Below are positions 52,001-61,879 of a stretch of 64,000 bases of DNA, piece by piece. Position 1 is the first letter of the stretch; each line of letters begins with the position of its first letter. Both the position numbers and the translations under genes were made by a program. The notes beneath the pieces were generated by a model. It had not been told where the DNA came from. It searched no databases and saw only the letters and a program-made list of their open reading frames with translations. This DNA comes from Aphelocoma coerulescens. Taxonomy: Eukaryota > Chordata > Aves > Passeriformes > Corvidae. The DNA lies in contig NC_091019.1 of assembly GCF_041296385.1 (NCBI RefSeq), positions 13,532,531 through 13,596,530 of the forward strand, written 5' to 3'.

Positions 52001-55000
52001 ATCCGCTTTATGTTATGTGTGCATCTTCGGTGCTTTTCATCCAGCATGTTGTGCACCATAAGGATCCTTATAAAGGTAACCCCTTTTTATCACCTGTGTC
52101 TGGCTCATAGTTTCAGGACCAGTGAAGAGGCGTCACGCTCTTCCCACAGTCCACAAACTGTGTTTCAGATAACTGTTACAAATATGAAAACAGCATCATC
52201 CTCAATCCTTTAGTGTTTCATATTGCTTACTGCAGAGAGAGCAGTATCATTCCTAAGTTCCCTGCTGTGAGCCCTTGCCATCCAGGGCAGCCCTTGCAGC
52301 AGTAGTTCTGACAGCAGCCATCAGAGGGGAGCATTGACATGGCTAAGATTCACCTTCACTGTGCTGTTAAATTTAATTCTAAAAAAAAGACGAAGTTTGT
52401 TGGATCATCTCCTGCCTCACGTGCTTCCATTGCTCAGGATCTGCGATGCATTTTCTGATGAGGAGGTGCCAAATGCTCTGAAGATAGTGGATTTCTCTCA
52501 CAGTCTGGATTTGAGGGTACTGCCTCAAGTCAGCTTGCCCTACAACTTTCCCACAGCTCAGACTCCTCATGGACAACAGCTTCTGGCAGAAAGTTCTCTT
52601 CCTTATCAGGTGAGTTTCTGTTTTCTAGGATATCTTCATTTCTGTGTTCCTGTACAAAACCCATTTTTTTAAGTTAAAATTTGCAAGTGCTATGGAAAGC
52701 TCTGAACAATAAATACTGAATAAAGAGAATTTTACATCTAATGGAATCTTTGGCATTAAGTGAAAGGATTAGCAGTGCTGTTCAGTGATTTTAACTAGTG
52801 TATTTATTTAGAAACCTACAATGAAAACAGAATTTTACCTTTTGAAGTTTTCCTGCTTAACGGGTCTCTGGAAGATTCTGGTGCAAAGATGGTTCAGACT
52901 TAAAGGTGTGAAAGCAATAAGAGCAGAAAGTGATAGACATTGAACTTGGTCATCTTTGTTGTGATTACAGGTAGACTTGGTTGGCATTGCAGATGTAGTC
53001 CATTTGATGTTGTTTGGGGATCATATCCAGGTCTATCAGGAGAATTCCATCTGGAAAATCTGCCAAAACTTATCAGAGTAAGTCCTTTTGCAGAAGGGGC
53101 TGCTGGGAAAGAAGAGATAACTAACTTCATTTTCTTTATAGTGGTACTATCTTCAGAGCTTACAACATACAACTTGGGGCTGGTTTTGCCAAAAAGTGGT
53201 AGGTAGTTTTGTGGGGACTGAAATTGTGAAGTTGTTGGACTTGTTCACTGGTAGCCTCAGTGCTGTGTAGGAGACAATTTTAAGCTGAATATGAATAGTC
53301 CAGTTGAGATGATTTTGCTTTTTCCATCCTTTCAGATGAGACTGACTTAATCTCTGCACCTTACAGATAAAGCTTGGAGAAGTTTCTAAGTGGGTGGGTG
53401 GTGAGGGAGGCAAAGATCACATGAGTATGTGGCTTCAGAAATGGGTTAGTTTGGCTTTCTGCTTTTTTTTCATTCTAATAAGATGCTGATGTCAGGCTGT
53501 AACAGCTGTAGAAGCAGTACATGTGCACAGCAAAGAAAATAATTTAAAACTGTCATCTAAGATGCAAGTCTTCAAATAGCTGCTTTTTGGAAGCTGCTGT
53601 TTTTCTCAGCTATTAAATTCTACTGCTCTCTTTTAGCCATGTGTTTAGGCTGTAAGTCTGCTCTGCCTTCCTGTGCCCTTTGTTTGTACTTAGAATGAGC
53701 ACTTGTTCATTTTGTTAGGCACATACTGCAGATTTTTTTGCCTTAGCATTTCATAAGGATTTTCCAGAGCTCTGCACTCATGACAGCAATTACTGGGCAG
53801 GTATCTGATTCAGGATCATGGATCACTCCTAGGACCATTGCTTTAGGAAAACCTACTACTGCGTGGGAGTTGTCCAGTTCCCTAGCAACCTGCACTGCTT
53901 ACATCTCTCAGTTTGTTGTATTCAGCCTTTGGAAAAAATCCCATCTCCTTAAGCTGTGTACAGAGGAAAAAATGCTTTTCTTTTTTCTTTACTGCATATG
54001 TATCTGGTTTTCTACTATGATATAATTTCCTTAATTCTGCAAGAGATTAAATTGAGCTGCTGCAGATGAAGCTACATAAGGCCTGAGTTGAGAAGGTTGG
54101 GACATGGTATGAGGGACCTGATCAGGATGTGGCTATGGGAAAAAGATCAATAACCGTCTGGATAACTGAAGCAGGAGGAATAGTAAGTCTGAGTTGGGAA
54201 CTATAGGGCTGGCTGTCTCTCAGAGGAGTTTGGAGAGGAGGGGTCAATTGGAAAGGAATTGTAGTCAAAGCTGGGGATGCTGGATTGAAAAAATTAGGAT
54301 TTTGGGTTGAGGTAGAGCTTGGAGGGGGACTTGAGAAGCGAGACCTGTGGAGGGCTAAAGGAGCCACAGCAGGAAGAAGGTAAAGCCTGGGCATGAGTTC
54401 TGTGGAGCTGGAACCAGGTTGTAATGGCTTCTCGCTCACCTGTGTGCATCAGTTCATAATTTGGGAGTTCAGACTGCAAATAAAGAATTCCTATTTTCCA
54501 CCCTCTCTTCTGCTTTGCTTCTGAAAGTGTTAAAGACTTAGCATTCATCATCTATACTTACTTTTCAATATCAGTTATTCCAGGAAATGTCTGCAGAGGG
54601 GCTTTAGTTACACACTGTACTGAAGTCTTATATCAACAGTGTAAATGAGGCGTTTCATTATGTGGGAATAAGGAATTTGCACTGAATCTGTTTCCATTCA
54701 CATATGGATCTTTTAGTGTGTCTGGTTCTTATTGATTGATGACACTTCCTCTAGTCAGTTTGAAGCTTTCAAGTAATCTGTGACAAGCAAATTCAGTGCT
54801 GCAGGGAACCTTCATCCACCAGCAGAGGCTCCACAATTAAGTATTCCCTGGGAGAAGAGTCAGCTGATGGAGATGAATCTTGTTCTTCATCCTTTGCATA
54901 CAGCCACACGTGCTGGTGACACCCATGAAGACACAGGATTCTTCTTCCTGTTGCTTTTAGTATTCCTACTTTTGTAAAGATGACATTACTTTTGTCCTTT

Positions 55001-56860
55001 CTGTTCAAAGTTCTCAAAGTCATTTGGAAAGTGATTTTCTTTTTTTTTTTTTTTTTTTTTGTTTCTTTGAGGTTCATTTGAGTTTGGTGGTTTGTTTTGG
55101 TTTGTTTGTTTTTTTTTTCAAGGATTGTATTGACAGAACTTTCCTCAAAAAAGTTTTTGAGAATTCATGTATTGACAACTAGAAAGAAGGCTTCTTACTA
55201 GAAGGCTGACTGGTGTTAAATACTACAACCATGACCCTCTTAAGAAAGCTTTTTAAAAGGATTTAATTATTTTTAAGTATTAAACAAATGTAAATATAGC
55301 AGAATGACTGGAAGAGCTACTGATTTTACTACCACTTCAGCAAAATACCAAAGCAGTTGGGAATTGCAGGGTAGAGCGTAAAATTATTCTTCCAAGGTCA
55401 ATGGCCCTCAATAAAAAGGAACCCACTCAAAAAGTGACAGAACAAATGGAAAACACTGAAACATTGTGGTAGAGATTTAGGGAAAGGTAGAATATAAATT
55501 CTGATCAAGTTGGTTTTTTCACCTCTGAGTATAATGCTGACAGCCTGTTTGTCAGGGGAGGAGTTTTACCATTATTAAAGAATGGATATGATGATTTTTT
55601 TCTGTTTTCACTGTATTATTTTAGGAAACTTCATCTGTGCAGGTTTATGTGAGGCAGGATATAGAAGCTGCATTTGAATTTTTAGGACTATTTTTGTCAC
55701 TCAGAACTCCTTACACCCCCTTAGCAACACTTCATCTCCTCTGCTACACCTCTCGATCATCTAATCCCACAAAGAAAATGGTCTCAAGTCTTGCATATTT
55801 TTTTCTTGGTTTGCCTCTGCATTGACTTAATTATTTTAGCAGAGTTACCAGTGTAATAGTTCAGGCTGGATTCGTTCTGAGACTGGCTGCTGCTGTTTTT
55901 TAAGTCACTTAGATAAAGCAGAGGCAGATAATTTGTTTCAAAGCCGCTGTAGCTCCTAGCTCGAGGGAGAAAAGTGCTTCAGTAGTCAGTAGCAGAGCAA
56001 GACTGAAGAACAAAGGGTTAGTTCTAATATCAGTTTTCTAAGACTTAAATGAGTCACTTAACCTTTTTATTCATGTTGTGTGAGTACATCTGGGAGAGAG
56101 GGGATTTATTACTATTAATTGTCTCCAAAATATTATCTATGCAGAACTCTGGCAGATGGAAGGCAGGGAAAAAAGGAAGCAAAACTGGGTCTAAACCACC
56201 TTTTTCTATTTTTTTTTTCATTTTTCTTGCAGCTTTCCTTTAATATTGCCCCATTAACTTAGCTTGCAAGTAGGTAAATGGTATTTACCTCTGCCCTTTA
56301 TTCATGAAAGGAGTTTCCCAAGTTGTTTGGTTCAAAAATGTTCTTGATAATTCCTTTAAACTAAAACTGCCATGGCTTAGTGTGAATGGTGGTAGTGGTC
56401 AGGTATACTAGAAGAGGTAACTGTATAAACAGTTGGTTTAGACCTGTGTAGTTACTATCCAGAAACTTATTGGAGAAAGAGAATGGGGTCCATACATATA
56501 AAATGAACAATACATTCCTAGTTTTTCCTTTTTATTTACTCATGTGAGTGAAATTATTATTTCAGGCATGGTTCTCTCAGGATGTTTAGTGCTGAATATA
56601 AATGGAGACCTTGATAGGTATGTTTTGTGTGTGTATACTGTTCCACTGAACACTGCTCTATTTGTTTTAGGACCCCTGACAGTGATTTCTGGAGTAAACT
56701 TTTTGAGAGAATTCTGAATGCAGATGGTAAGTCCACAGTACCTCTGCTGAGGGAGTTGAGAGAGGAAATCAGTGAAATGTTTGACAGCTCTTTCAAAGAA
56801 CGACTTTTGTTCACCTTAACTGCTGTGGGAGAAACTTTCCTCCTGGTGAACTTCCAGTGA
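33943..56860 (+). CDS. BUB1B: BUB1B (BUBR1), spindle assembly checkpoint pseudokinase, 23 coding exons
   Basis: BUBR1 is part of the mitotic checkpoint complex (BUBR1-BUB3-MAD2-CDC20) that inhibits the APC/C until kinetochores attach, and it recruits PP2A-B56. Coding exons: 33943-34085, 34425-34484, 34712-34856, 35612-35808, 35889-36067, 36183-36370, 38899-38993, 40802-41028, 41305-41417, 41939-42036, 42323-42375, 42835-42936, 43182-43266, 43646-43757, 44241-44527, 45439-45620, 47648-47788, 47946-48061, 48330-48491, 49220-49362, 52438-52609, 52971-53077, 56671-56860. All have AG/GT borders and matching phases; the sum is 3297 bases (1098 residues plus stop; human 1050). The start is the first ATG in the open exon 2 frame and aligns with an internal Met of human BUBR1, so a few N-terminal residues from exon 1 cannot be excluded. 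Confidence 0.93.
34425..36067 (+). CDS. BUB1B: BUB1B exons 3-6: TPR (Mad3/BUB1 homology) domain
   Basis: Exons 34425-34484, 34712-34856, 35612-35808 and 35889-36067 encode the KNL1-binding TPR domain. Family hallmarks include [33 protein letters not shown] and [19 protein letters not shown] basic stretch ([10 protein letters not shown]) follows. This whole block is deleted in copy 1. Confidence 0.95.
36183..36370 (+). CDS. BUB1B: BUB1B exon 7: ABBA motif and second KEN box
   Basis: It encodes FAVFDE (fits the ABBA consensus F-x-[ILV]-[FY]-x-[DE]) and then [16 protein letters not shown] with the second KEN. Both bind CDC20/APC/C in BUBR1. Only its last ~37 bases survive in copy 1. Confidence 0.93.
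36498..36793 (-). mobile_element. CR1 LINE 3' end, copy 2 intron 7
   Basis: This is the duplicated counterpart of 19275-19570, with the same CR1 hallmarks (AATCATAGAATCG, ACCAGGTTGCTCCAAGCCCC). Confidence 0.9.
37410..37855 (+). mobile_element. Solo LTR (R3 family), copy 2 intron 7
   Basis: This is the tandem-duplicated counterpart of 20187-20632, also homologous to 50534-50950. It has the same ends and AATAAA signal. Confidence 0.7.
38899..38993 (+). CDS. BUB1B: BUB1B exon 8: second ABBA-type motif
   Basis: It encodes [13 protein letters not shown] and [17 protein letters not shown] corresponds to the ABBA-type site just after KEN2 in vertebrate BUBR1. Phase 0 in, phase 2 out. The copy 1 counterpart is 21697-21791. 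Confidence 0.9.
40802..41028 (+). CDS. BUB1B: BUB1B exon 9: GLEBS motif (BUB3 binding)
   Basis: It encodes [20 protein letters not shown], the GLEBS motif that binds the BUB3 propeller and brings BUBR1 to kinetochores. The downstream KARKKDE begins a charged region. The copy 1 exon (23602-23828) keeps the motif intact. Confidence 0.95.
41305..41417 (+). CDS. BUB1B: BUB1B exon 10: charged coiled-coil segment
   Basis: It encodes an E/K-rich heptad-like stretch ([19 protein letters not shown]). Copy 1 has the same exon at 24105-24217 with a few substitutions. The ERV of copy 1 sits about 0.5 kb after it. Confidence 0.88.
41939..43266 (+). CDS. BUB1B: BUB1B exons 11-14: linker with third ABBA motif
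   Basis: Exons 41939-42036, 42323-42375, 42835-42936 and 43182-43266 encode a mostly disordered Ser/Thr/Gln-rich linker. Exon 14 includes [17 protein letters not shown] matches the ABBA consensus. Phases chain as 2, 1, 1, 2. Confidence 0.88.
43646..43757 (+). CDS. BUB1B: BUB1B exon 15: extra KEN-type motif and polyalanine
   Basis: The exon begins after CTTAG and ends TGT|GTAAGG. It encodes SLTAKENT followed by seven Ala (six GCA and one GCC, written as a CAG repeat) and Cys. The KEN triplet beside a microsatellite is unusual. Without this exon, joining 14 to 16 is out of frame. It is deleted from copy 1. Confidence 0.8.
43930..44100 (+). mobile_element. CR1 LINE 3' end in intron 15
   Basis: The hallmarks GGCCAGGTTGGATGGGGCTT, GCAACCTGGAGCTAGTGGAA and GGTCCCTTCCAACCC end in a decayed terminal repeat (GGGATTGTATAATAAG). 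It lies inside the ~600 bases that copy 1 lacks. Confidence 0.9.
44241..44527 (+). CDS. BUB1B: BUB1B exon 16
   Basis: This 287-base exon encodes [20 protein letters not shown] and [20 protein letters not shown], conserved BUBR1 linker sequence. It is the last exon present in copy 1 (31339-31625). It ends in phase 2 (CTG AG). Confidence 0.93.
45439..45620 (+). CDS. BUB1B: BUB1B exon 17: PP2A-B56 (KARD) motif
   Basis: The junction with exon 16 writes LSPIME, an LxxIxE motif that binds B56 subunits of PP2A (the KARD of BUBR1). Ser-rich sequence and [14 protein letters not shown] follow. It is the first exon unique to the complete gene. Confidence 0.9.
45621..47647 (+). other. BUB1B intron 17
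   Basis: 2.0 kb of AT-rich intron with no recognised gene or repeat. Confidence 0.7.
47648..56860 (+). CDS. BUB1B: BUB1B exons 18-24: C-terminal pseudokinase
   Basis: Exons 47648-47788, 47946-48061, 48330-48491, 49220-49362, 52438-52609, 52971-53077 and 56671-56860 encode the kinase-like domain. Landmarks are [16 protein letters not shown], a catalytic-loop equivalent [16 protein letters not shown], and DFS (in [12 protein letters not shown]) where active kinases have DFG. That degeneracy marks a pseudokinase, as in other vertebrate BUBR1. The last residues are ETFLLVNFQ. No copy of this part exists in the duplicated segment. Confidence 0.93.
50534..50950 (+). mobile_element. Solo LTR (R3 family) with 4-bp target duplication
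   Basis: A 417-bp element runs from TGATGCCTGGAAATAG to CTTCAGGCATCA. The terminal nine bases, TGATGCCTG and CAGGCATCA, are perfect inverted repeats. GTGG flanks both sides (50530-50533 and 50951-50954). AATAAA is at 50768-50773. A four-base duplication suggests a class I (gamma-like) ERV. It lacks ~27 bases present in the other two copies. Confidence 0.8.
51697..51714 (+). repeat. (AT)9 microsatellite
   Basis: A pure AT dinucleotide run in BUB1B intron 21. Confidence 0.9.
53078..56670 (+). other. BUB1B intron 23
   Basis: This 3.6-kb intron before the last exon contains a T-rich run at 55035-55072 with about 20 consecutive T. No other feature was recognised. Confidence 0.7.
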
Positions 56861-57210
56861 CTTCATAGAAGACAAACACGTTTTGTATTCTAGAGAAGAA
56901 TTTGTTGTTGCTTTCTTATGTTTTCAAATGTAAACATGAGAGCGATTGGAGCCATTTCTGCAATACTTCACATGGGACTTGTTCAAGAATATTTCTATTG
57001 CATGAGTGCATGAAAAGCCTCCTAAGCCTGTACATGAACCTTTCTGAGCAGTTTATGAGAGAAAATTGTTTGTCTTAACTGCTGCCTCCCCTTCTTGTAC
57101 AGCTCCTTAAAAAGTTAACACCTAACTTGTGCTGCACTCTTTGAAATGTCTTTGTCCTGCATTCAGTTGGTCTTTTAATTAGTGTTTAATCAATAAAGTT
57201 GTGTTTTGGT
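56861..57210 (+). other. BUB1B: BUB1B 3' untranslated region
   Basis: About 340 bases follow the stop codon up to the polyadenylation signal AATAAA at 57192-57197, in CAATAAAGTTGTGTTTTGG with a GT-rich downstream element. Cleavage is expected near 57210. Confidence 0.8.
57192..57197 (+). terminator. BUB1B: Polyadenylation signal AATAAA of BUB1B
   Basis: A canonical hexamer 332 bases after the stop codon, followed by a GT-rich stretch that fits the downstream element. Confidence 0.8.
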
Positions 57211-57214
57211 AGTG

Positions 57215-60200
57215 AGTGTCATATTTAACATTGCTATCAAATGGTTTCAAAAGACTTTATTTAGAATCCATGAAGGAGTGCTGCTGCATGACTGGGAATA
57301 TTTTGTGGCTGCTGGATGCAAAAGCCCCTCATTTGGTGGCAGTTTTCATAACCACGTGGGATTTCCTGGACACCTGAATACAACTTGAGTGTTTCTACTT
57401 GGAATGTGCTCTCATAGAAAGTTGTCCTAAGAAGAAGTAGATGAAGTCACAAGTGGAAAAGCTGTGCACATAAACCTTTATGCTTCTTAAGGCAAAAGTT
57501 TTGTTTACTTTTGCAAGGGCTAGAGTTCCTGACTGGATTTGAGCATCCCTGAAGTCTCAATTTGCCCTAACTGAAGTGTTGGCAAGCTTTTGTGGGAGGT
57601 TTTGTGGATAAATATAGGTGTTAACCTTTTGTATACTGCATTATTGAAACCAATATAAAGGCTTCATTTTATTCAAGACAACAGGATTCAAACCCAAGGT
57701 GGTGTACTAGGTACTTGAAGTGTATGGAAACTTCTCAGACTTGGGATTTACTTCCTTGCAGCTTCTCCCACACATGAAAGAGAGAGTAGACAACTGCATC
57801 ATTAGTAATTTTTTCTCCCTATAAAGGCAAATTGGCTCTGTTTTTTTCATTTGGTTAAATTCTCCAGCCATGGTTCTGCTTGGTTCTCCCCTTTTGTGTT
57901 GTCTACAGATTTTGTGGTGGAACTTAGTTTTGTCTTTTCCACATTGCTTCAAGCCACCTTCTTTCCTGCTTTTTTCTGCATATTCCATCACTATTCCTCT
58001 TACTTTGGCCTGTCATCTTTTTGCTCTCACAGATTCGTAGTGCCTTTTTTTACACTTCCTCTGAGAGGGTTATATATTCTTCTAATTCAGGAATAGGACC
58101 TAAATGGTAGACCAGCTTTAATATCGAATGTAAATTGCTGAAGAATTTATTTTTGTCCATTAATGCCTTAAATAATACTTCTTGTAGTACATTGGTCAGT
58201 CATCTGTTGAGCTAGCAGATAAACAGTGATCTATCTCTAACCAGAGTATAAAGCCAAGATCACTGGTAGAACACCCAGGAGTCCAATGCATAGCTCACTT
58301 CTAGCTCTAAGAAGATGGCATGTTTGTTTTTACTTCAGCTGAAATTTGTTTGCTTTTGCTGATTCTCTAACTGCCTTTTAGAAAAAACTTGGGGAATCTC
58401 ACTTGCTGTCGTCTCACTTGCAACTTTTTCAGTTTATATCCTGCAGCACTGAGCTGAATACCAGGTAGGTTAGGAAGAGAAGGCTCCTAACAAAGTATTG
58501 GTCATCCCAAGGACTTCTCAGACAAGACATGTTTGTAGTCAGTACAGAACAACTTCACTGTGTCTTAATTCACAGAGAAAGCTTTTGAGAACAGGCTGAA
58601 CTCAGAGATAAGAGCTCTCAGCAGAAGTTCAGTAAAGGAAATCTTCTTCAGGTCTTTAAAACATGTAAGTGAACCTACTTGTCTTTACTTAAATAAGGTC
58701 TAAATCAGAGCTGCAATACTCTACTATTACTTATTTGTTGACTTGGCATCTGTTTTCTTTCTGAGCAAAACGTGTGCTAATCCTTCTCCATCTAATAAGA
58801 CTGCCCTTGATCAGTTACTCTTCATGTTCGTCCCAGACAACACAGAACTGCTGCCCAGTACTGTAAAATAAGAAACACAGCAATGGCATTATGAATTTCT
58901 CTGTAATAAACAAACAATTCTGGAGAAATGGAGTGAGCAGGTATAACAAGAATGAGTGGTCATCTCTTCTGATATTTGTTCCCACTTCTGCTTGGATGGA
59001 ACTTTGCCTTTCTGTTGCACAAGTTAGTCTCTGCCTCCCCTATCCCATGAGCTGATTGCACCAACATGTAACAGGAGGTCAGGGAGCTCTTTGGACATCC
59101 CCGTTGTCTGTTCAAGTAACTCTGCCTCCAGCCTTAAACAAGTTTTTCCTAAGCATCGCTTTTTGAAACCTTGTGTAACACACAGATGCTCTGTGACCTT
59201 GCAGGCTGGGATTGTCATAGACTTGTCATGAAGTAGGAGACACACCAGCCTTCTTCACAGGATATTTGGAGATGAAAATTGTCTTAACATTTTCCGAGGG
59301 AAAAGAGGCTTCTATAAATCCTGAGATGACAAAATGTTCCACACCAGGTAGAGGGTAGAATGAAATTGTGTGACAGCCAGATGTAGAAGTCCTAGTGAGG
59401 TCATCACTAAAGTGATGGAATGTGGGCTATGGCAAATTTTAATCTCTATTACATAGATAAAAGTGCACAAAGGAAAATAGAAATGTGTTGTACCAGGTTG
59501 CTTGAGAACAAAACTTGACCAGAGATACAAGAAGGATGTCTAGAAGATATCTGCGGGCTTCAGCTGCTTTGATTCAGAAACTGAAAGAATCAAATTGTTA
59601 ATGTCCACTGTGTTAAGTGGAAAGGGATCTAGAAATACTTGCAGGAAATCACTGAGCACCCAAAAATGCTAAAGGTAAAAAATGGAGGCTGATCAAATGT
59701 GCTTGAGCTGTGGGTGGGGCAAACCCCACAGGTGTGAACCATTTTCTTCTCCTTAAGCTCTAGAAGCTGTAGCTGGAGTTGACTCCTCTGTTTCTAAGGG
59801 CTCATGGAGATCATTGCCTACATCTGTGAAATACAGGTGGTCCAGGTTACCTCCTTAGTGGCTGTGGAGTGACCAATGATGTTACAGAACCTAATTACTT
59901 TTTAAGGTGCACCTGCAGGCAGTTACAAGGTGTGAGCTCTGAAACTCACCTTATCTGCTCACTTAACATCTGAAGAGATAATTTTAAGGAAGCTTAAGGG
60001 AAGGTGAGGAGTACTCCTCTGCTGGTCTTCAAAGGTATGTGATTTGTAGATTTAAAATCCTCACTCTGAGATAATTGGGAAATGTCCTAGAATTTATCAG
60101 ATAAGTGTACTCAGAATATGTGTATCTGAGACTTTTCCAGCCTGGGGTCTGTGTTCGATAGAAAAGTTAGGAAAACCTCAGAAGAGAAAGATGCACCTGA

Positions 60201-60555
60201 TAACTGGTACATTATCAGAGGCATAAACTTGAGCTTGTGCTAGCAGATAAAATGATTTCAGAGAATAAACTAGGATTTTTTTTTTTCCCCAGAGTGAACT
60301 AGAAGGGGCAAGCAATTCAGGAGAGCTATGAAAATGTTGTGAGGTTAAACAGGGACAAAATTAAAAGGGCCAAAGCCCAACTAAAACTTTATCTGGCTAC
60401 TGCTGTGAAAGGCAGTATAAAAATGCTTCTATAAATAAGCAACAAAAAGGGCTGAGAAGAATCTCAGAAGAATCCTTTATAGGGCTTGGGGGCACTCCTC
60501 CCAAGTAAGAAGGGGTTGAGTCAGTGTCCCTGCCAGGATTTAAATAATATATAGA
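57215..60555. other. No recognised gene downstream of BUB1B
   Basis: AT-rich sequence with short frames only. PAK6 is the expected neighbour in vertebrates, but none of its exons was recognised. Confidence 0.5.
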
Positions 60556-60557
60556 GG

Positions 60558-60645
60558 TGGCACTTGGGGACCTGGTTTAGTGGTGAACTTGGCAGTGCTG
60601 GGTGGGTTCTTGGAGATCTTTTCCAACCTTAATGATTCTATTATT
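60558..60645 (+). mobile_element. Short CR1 3' end
   Basis: The text GACCTGGTTTAGTGGTGAAC, GGTTCTTGGAGATCTTTTCC and AACCTTAATGATTCTATTATT is the terminal part of an avian CR1 in + orientation. Confidence 0.8.
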
Positions 60646-60649
60646 TAAA

Positions 60650-61780
60650 GAAGACAAATCACCCCTCCTGCATGAGCATCAGTAAATAATTCTGCATCTT
60701 TCCTCTACTCTGCTGCTGATTTCCCAGATAATATTCCAAAACGCCTTTGGGCTGAAGTGCAGCTCCTGAGGTGCAGCGCTCCCTGCTGTGCCCCGGTGAT
60801 TTCCCCAAGGATGCCTGGATGTACAAAAGCTGAGTTCTTATTCGAAGTGAGTTATTTGCCTTTGGGCTGGGGAAATGGTGGTTGGAGTCTCTCCTTTAGC
60901 CTTGGGCTGTGGCCACTGCAGTCACATGGATGTGCCTGTACTTACACAGATTGCCCTTAAATTATGACAATGGAACTCTAAACTCCTTTGACAGTTTCAT
61001 TCTTTTTGTTCTTACTATTTCACATTTGTATCCCCTCTGCTCAGTTAATCCAGCAGAAGCTTGATGCTGTTTGGAAGCTTAGACATACAAAGGTTTCATT
61101 TCCATAATAGTTTAAATTATTAACCAACACGCAAGACTGAGAGAGAATGTTTTTCCTTTTGTTGGTTCTAGAAATGTTTGTCCCCTATTTCCCTTTCATA
61201 ATAACTATAATCCAAAGCTATTTAATTATTGACCTCGTGGTTCCAGCTGGTATGGAAGTGTGATTTACAAACCAGGAGCAGCAGCTGGATGACACAATGC
61301 TGACAAATGTTAGTGTTCAGTTTCTAGACCTGAGCTGATGTTTGTTTTCCCAGTGGTTTGGATTCTCTTGAATTTTCAGTATCTCGAGTTGTGTATTTCC
61401 TTGAAGCTAAACTAGTCATACACTTTGTAGTGTAATAATTTATATTATATTTCACTCAGGAATCATTTTGTAGGGAAAAAAAATGTTGGAATATTGCAGA
61501 ATTCAGTGGGTGGATATGACTTATTGTTCTGCTTCCTTGATATCCAGTAAAGGCACTGGACTGTTCTGTCACATCTGCATCTGCTCCTAAAGAGCCAACC
61601 TGGATTAGTACTTTACCTGTATGCGAACTGAACTGGCTGCAGCTTATCCTGTTCTTAAACCACCCTCTTATTCCAAATGCATTCTAAAATTATTATTTTT
61701 GTTCCTCTCTTAAGTTTTTAATCTTCCCTTTTCTCTCCTCTGTGTTTTGCAATTTTTACATTCTGTGAGAGTTGTGCGGA
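60650..61780. other. No supported feature
   Basis: No gene, RNA or repeat family was recognised. Confidence 0.4.
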
Positions 61781-61782
61781 TG

Positions 61783-61876
61783 TGCAATGGCACCCTGCAT
61801 AGCCAAGGCCAAACCAACAGTCACAGGATCCTTGGGGGTCCCTTCCAGCTCAGGCTGTACTGTGATTCCATGAGTT
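61783..61876 (+). mobile_element. Decayed CR1 3' end
   Basis: CAGGATCCTTGGGGGTCCCT, TCCAGCTCAGGCTGTACTGT and GATTCCATGA fit a diverged CR1 terminus. Confidence 0.7.
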
Positions 61877-61879
61877 ATT

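Larger units (their letters stand above)
49363..52437 (+). other. BUB1B intron 21
   Basis: This 3.1-kb intron contains an independent R3 solo LTR (50534-50950), an (AT)9 tract (51697-51714) and a GC-richer unassigned block at about 49620-49990. Nothing coding was seen. Confidence 0.7.

Noticed and set aside
57206..57388. 60-codon frame after the poly(A) signal as an alternative BUB1B end
   Set aside because: It lies beyond the polyadenylation signal and is not linked by splice sites.
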